From Acidobacteriota bacterium (lineage in GTDB: Bacteria; Acidobacteriota; Thermoanaerobaculia; Multivoradales; Multivoraceae), in assembly GCA_003388555.1 (NCBI GenBank), contig QQVD01000043.1:124001-188000 (forward strand): DNA of 64,000 nucleotides. The letters run 5' to 3'. Below, piece after piece: positions 61,165-64,000 of the stretch. The notes below the pieces were generated by a model. The model worked only from the letters and a program-made list of their open reading frames with translations. It was not told the DNA's origin and searched no databases. The stretch's first letter is position 1; each line of letters starts with the position of its first letter. A program made the position numbers and the translations under genes.

Positions 61165-61287
61165 GAAAGGCGACGAAGCGTCGCCGCCGACCCCCTTGGG
61201 TTCGCGCTCTCGGCGACGAAGGTTGCAGTCGCGGCTCCCTGCGTCGATCTGTAACCGATCGCCACGCCGCGGCCTCTGTGCTTCCAG

Positions 61288-63744
61288 ATGCTCGATCTGA
61301 AAGCCGCCCTGCGTTCGCTGAGCTCCACCCCCTGGGCGAGTGCCGTGGTGGTGCTCACCCTGGCGCTGGCGATCGGCATGGGCAGCGCCGTGTTCGGCGT
61401 CGTGCGCGCCGTTCTGCTGCTGCCACTGGGTTACGACGGCGAAGACGACCTGGTGGTGCTGTGGTCGACGCAGCAGCCGCCCGCCTCCGATGCCACCAGC
61501 GCCGTCGACGCGGCACAGGACCTCTTCCGCCTCTCGCCGGCCGACTACGCCGACCTACGCCAGGGTGCCGACAGCTTCGCCGGCAAGGTGGCGCTCTACC
61601 GCGCCATCGGCTCGACCCTGACCGGTCTCGATCCGGTGGAGCAGGTGGGCAGCTTCACCGTGACGCCGAGCCTCTTCGAGGTGCTCGGCGCCCGGGCGGC
61701 GGCGGGACGGCTCTTCTCCGACGACGAGGAGCGTCGCGGCGGTGAGCGTCGCGCCGTGATCACCCACGCCGCCTGGCAGCGGCGCTTCGGCGGCGATCCT
61801 TCGATCGTCGGCTCGGTCCTCGAGCTCGACGGTGAGCCGCACACCGTGATCGGCGTCACCGGGCCGGGCTTCACCTTCCCACCGGGAGACACCGAGGTCG
61901 AGGTCTACCTGCCGATGGTCCTCTCGGGACCGATCGTGCTCGAGCGCGACCACCGCATGTTCGACGCCATCGCCCGCCTCGCCCCGAACGTGTCCCTGGA
62001 TCGGGCCCAGGCCGAGCTCGAGACGATCGGGCGCCGGCTCGAGCGGGAGTATCCGCAGACCAACCTCGGCTGGCGTCTGATCGCCCGGCCGCTACGCCGC
62101 GAGCTGGTCGGTGATCTGGCGCCGACCCTGCAGGCGCTGCTCGGCGCTGTCGCTCTCCTGCTCGTTGTCGCCAGCGTCAACGTCGCCAATCTGCTCGTCG
62201 CCCGCGCCGGCGGCGGGCTCGGTCGCGAGCTGTCGGTGCGCACGATGCTCGGCGCGCGTCCGCGGCATCTGCTGCGCCGGCTGCTCGCCGAGAGTCTGGT
62301 GCTCGGCGTCGCCGGAGCGGTGCTCGGTGTGGTGCTCTCGATCGTCGCCACGGCCTGGCTGGGTGCGGTGCTGCCCAGCGAGATCGCGCGGCTGGCGGCA
62401 GTGCGCCTCGATGGCGCGGTGCTGCTGATGGCGCTCGGGCTGGCGCTGCTGGCGACAGTGCTGTTCACCGTGCTTCCGGCGGTGCACGGCCTGCGCGGCC
62501 TGGGCCTCTGCCGCCGTGAACCGCTCGCCGGCAGCACCCTGGGAGGAGGCGAGCGGGGAGCACGGCGTCTGCGCGAGGCCCTGGTGGCGGTCGAGGTGGC
62601 CCTGGCCGTGACGCTCGTCGTCGCCGCGGTCCTGCTCGGCCGCAGCCTGCGCACGCTCGAGGCCAGCGAGCCGGGGCTGCGGCCGGAGAACCTGACCGCG
62701 GTCTCGCTGAAGATGCCTCGCTCGAGCTACTCGCGCGCCGAGTGGCGGCCGTTCTACGAGCGCCTCGCCCAGCGCCTCGCGGCGTCTCCCGGCGTGCAGC
62801 GGGTCGGCGCCACCTCGGATCTGCCTCTCAGCTCGGTGGGACTCGGCTTCGAGATCGAGCTCACCGCTCCCGGTCTCGCGGCGCGGTCACCGACCGTGCG
62901 GCCCAACGCCGAGGTGCGCCTGGTGTTGCCCGGCACCTTCGAGGCCGCCGGTATGCGCCTGATCGCCGGTCGCGACTTCACCACCAGCGAGCATGAGGAG
63001 CGCGGCGTGACGGTGGTGAACGAGACTCTGGCGCGCCGCGTCTTCGGCGAGCTCGATCCGCTCGGCCGGACCCTCGAGCTGCAGAACATCGGCGAGTTCG
63101 AGGTCGTCGGCGTGGTCGAGGACGTGCTGCAGCGCGGGCTCACCTCGCGTCACGAGTCGGAGCTCTATCTGCCCTTCGGTCGACCGATCGCGACCATGGA
63201 GATGCACCTGCTGGTGCGCACGGACCGCGGCGACCTCGGCGCCGCGGCGGTCGGCGATCTGGTGCGCTCGATCCTCTCCGACATCGATCCGCAGTTGGTG
63301 CCGTCGCGCGTGGTGGGCCTCGAGGAGCTGCTCTGGCGCTCGGTGGCCAGGCCGCGCTTCAACGCCGCGTTGATCGGGCTCCTGGCCCTCTCTGCGGCTC
63401 TTCTCGCGGTCGCCGGGGTGCACGGCATCGTCGTGTACGACGTGGCGAGGCGGCGGCGCGAGATCGGTGTGCGCATGGCGCTGGGTGCCGACGCGCCGGC
63501 CACCGCCGCGCTGGTGGTGCGCCAGTCGCTGCGGCTGGTGCTGCTCGGTGCCGCCTTCGGGCTCGCCTCTGCCGCCGCGCTCGGGCCCTTCGTCGAGCGC
63601 CTCCTGCACGGCGTCGAGCCGCTCGATCCACTGACCTACGGTTCGGTCGCGCTCGGCGCCGTGGCGACCGCCGCCCTCGCCTCCGTTCCCGCGGCCCGGC
63701 GCGCCGTGCGGGTCGATCCGAGCGTCGCGCTGCGCAGCGACTGA
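61288..63744 (+). CDS. ADOP/MacB-like ABC transporter permease
   Basis: An 818-residue permease with the same plan as the one at 12961-15585: an N-terminal TM helix, a MacB_PCD periplasmic domain (about 50-260), three TM helices (about 270-400), a second periplasmic domain (about 430-680) and a final FtsX block (about 690-810) ending PSVALRSD. It lacks the long cytoplasmic N-terminal extension and any PadR neighbour; instead it is divergent from a LytTR regulator. No ATPase is encoded nearby. ATG at 61288 has a weak ribosome-binding site. Its 3' end overlaps the reverse-strand frame that enters from the right edge. Confidence 0.88.
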   Translation: MLDLKAALRSLSSTPWASAVVVLTLALAIGMGSAVFGVVRAVLLLPLGYDGEDDLVVLWSTQQPPASDATSAVDAAQDLFRLSPADYADLRQGADSFAGKVALYRAIGSTLTGLDPVEQVGSFTVTPSLFEVLGARAAAGRLFSDDEERRGGERRAVITHAAWQRRFGGDPSIVGSVLELDGEPHTVIGVTGPGFTFPPGDTEVEVYLPMVLSGPIVLERDHRMFDAIARLAPNVSLDRAQAELETIGRRLEREYPQTNLGWRLIARPLRRELVGDLAPTLQALLGAVALLLVVASVNVANLLVARAGGGLGRELSVRTMLGARPRHLLRRLLAESLVLGVAGAVLGVVLSIVATAWLGAVLPSEIARLAAVRLDGAVLLMALGLALLATVLFTVLPAVHGLRGLGLCRREPLAGSTLGGGERGARRLREALVAVEVALAVTLVVAAVLLGRSLRTLEASEPGLRPENLTAVSLKMPRSSYSRAEWRPFYERLAQRLAASPGVQRVGATSDLPLSSVGLGFEIELTAPGLAARSPTVRPNAEVRLVLPGTFEAAGMRLIAGRDFTTSEHEERGVTVVNETLARRVFGELDPLGRTLELQNIGEFEVVGVVEDVLQRGLTSRHESELYLPFGRPIATMEMHLLVRTDRGDLGAAAVGDLVRSILSDIDPQLVPSRVVGLEELLWRSVARPRFNAALIGLLALSAALLAVAGVHGIVVYDVARRRREIGVRMALGADAPATAALVVRQSLRLVLLGAAFGLASAAALGPFVERLLHGVEPLDPLTYGSVALGAVATAALASVPAARRAVRVDPSVALRSD

Positions 63745-64000
63745 GGGAGCGACTCAGGGCACGTGGCCACGCCGCCCCGGGTGAGGCTCTCCGCTCCAGC
63801 CCTCTCGAAGACCAGGTCCCAGAGCTCGAGCGGTGGTGCTCCGGCGCGCTCCACGCCGCTTCGAATCACCAGGTGATCTCCTTCGGCCCTGACCAACGAG
63901 TCGTCGCAGCGCAGAGCAGCGATGCCGTGGCGCTGGAGGCTTTCGATCTCCTGGGGCCGGCTGATGCCGTCGACGTCGCGGTCGTGCCAGAGGGCGACGC
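63636..64000 (-). CDS. Partial EF-hand-like protein, C-terminal part
   Basis: The frame is open from the right edge of the window, so the start lies outside. The visible part includes VALWHDRDVDGISRPQEIESL, which has the DxDxDG-type calcium loop often found in secreted dockerin-like or FG-GAP proteins, followed by HGIAALRCDDSLVRA and ELWDLVFERAG. The last 30 residues are low in complexity and overlap the convergent permease gene by 109 nt, so the true end may be earlier after a frameshift or the overlap may be real. Family not recognised with certainty. Confidence 0.5.
   Translation of the reverse strand, partial: VALWHDRDVDGISRPQEIESLQRHGIAALRCDDSLVRAEGDHLVIRSGVERAGAPPLELWDLVFERAGAESLTRGGVATCPESLPQSLRSATLGSTRTARRAAGTEARAAVATAPSATEP

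Noticed and set aside
1-64000. CRISPR arrays, tRNA or rRNA genes, insertion sequences
   Set aside because: No regularly spaced direct repeats with unique spacers, no tRNA cloverleaf or rRNA signature and no transposase were seen; the only repeat arrays are the palindromic ones described.

Overview
High-GC bacterial chromosome segment with about 42 protein genes and no rRNA, tRNA, CRISPR array or recognisable insertion sequence. Several traits point to an Acidobacteriota genome, perhaps of the Thermoanaerobaculia type: two large orphan MacB/FtsX-like permeases of the acidobacterial duplicated type (one behind a PadR regulator), many secreted proteins of unknown function, a winged-helix/TolB/TPR regulator, DUF305 and ELWxxDGT proteins, and a scarcity of long operons. 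This placement is an inference from gene content.

Layout. 0.3-2.9 kb: an ECF-type sigma factor overlapping its FecR-like partner, downstream of a 102-nt G-free tract that carries a strong G-quadruplex motif on the other strand. 2.9-11.0 kb: an S9 peptidase, a 915-residue ELWxxDGT-repeat protein, a secreted HExxH protein and a SpoIIE-type phosphatase. 11.1-12.8 kb: a palindromic repeat array running into the end of an FG-GAP-like secreted protein. 13.0-16.0 kb: permease plus PadR with its likely operators. 16.1-24.1 kb: LCAT-like hydrolase, M50 protease with CBS domains, dimethylargininase, two secreted proteins (one with haem c) and an acyl-CoA ligase. 24.1-28.6 kb: a second palindromic array at the end of a secreted protein, then an operon of a papain-like/alpha-beta hydrolase fusion and a metzincin-like protease. 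28.9-38.2 kb: a 2401-residue modular surface protein, an IPTL-CTERM protein and a P1-family aminopeptidase. 38.2-46.9 kb: glycosyltransferase, SDR, frameshifted TonB-dependent receptor, DUF4097-like protein, SLC13/TrkA-C transporter, small zinc ribbon, secreted protein. 46.9-59.1 kb: regulator, amidohydrolase, DUF434 protein, FAD monooxygenase, peroxiredoxin, DUF305-LVIVD fusion, atypical SDR, spermidine-synthase-like lipoprotein, S10 carboxypeptidase. 59.1-64.0 kb: serine hydrolase, LytTR membrane regulator, second permease and the end of an EF-hand-like protein entering from the right.

The most unusual signal is shared by four otherwise unrelated secreted proteins (ending at 7793, 11506, 24192 and 36120). 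All end, directly before the stop codon, in LF-x-DG-[FV]-ESGDT-x-x-W-S-x-x-x-P. In two of them the DNA encoding this tag, including the stop codon, is one arm of a roughly 50-nt near-perfect palindrome. Extra orphan copies of the palindrome, one still reading as a tag plus stop codon, lie downstream between convergently transcribed genes. This looks like a C-terminal sorting or processing tag carried on, or spread by, a palindromic repeat that may also act as a bidirectional terminator.
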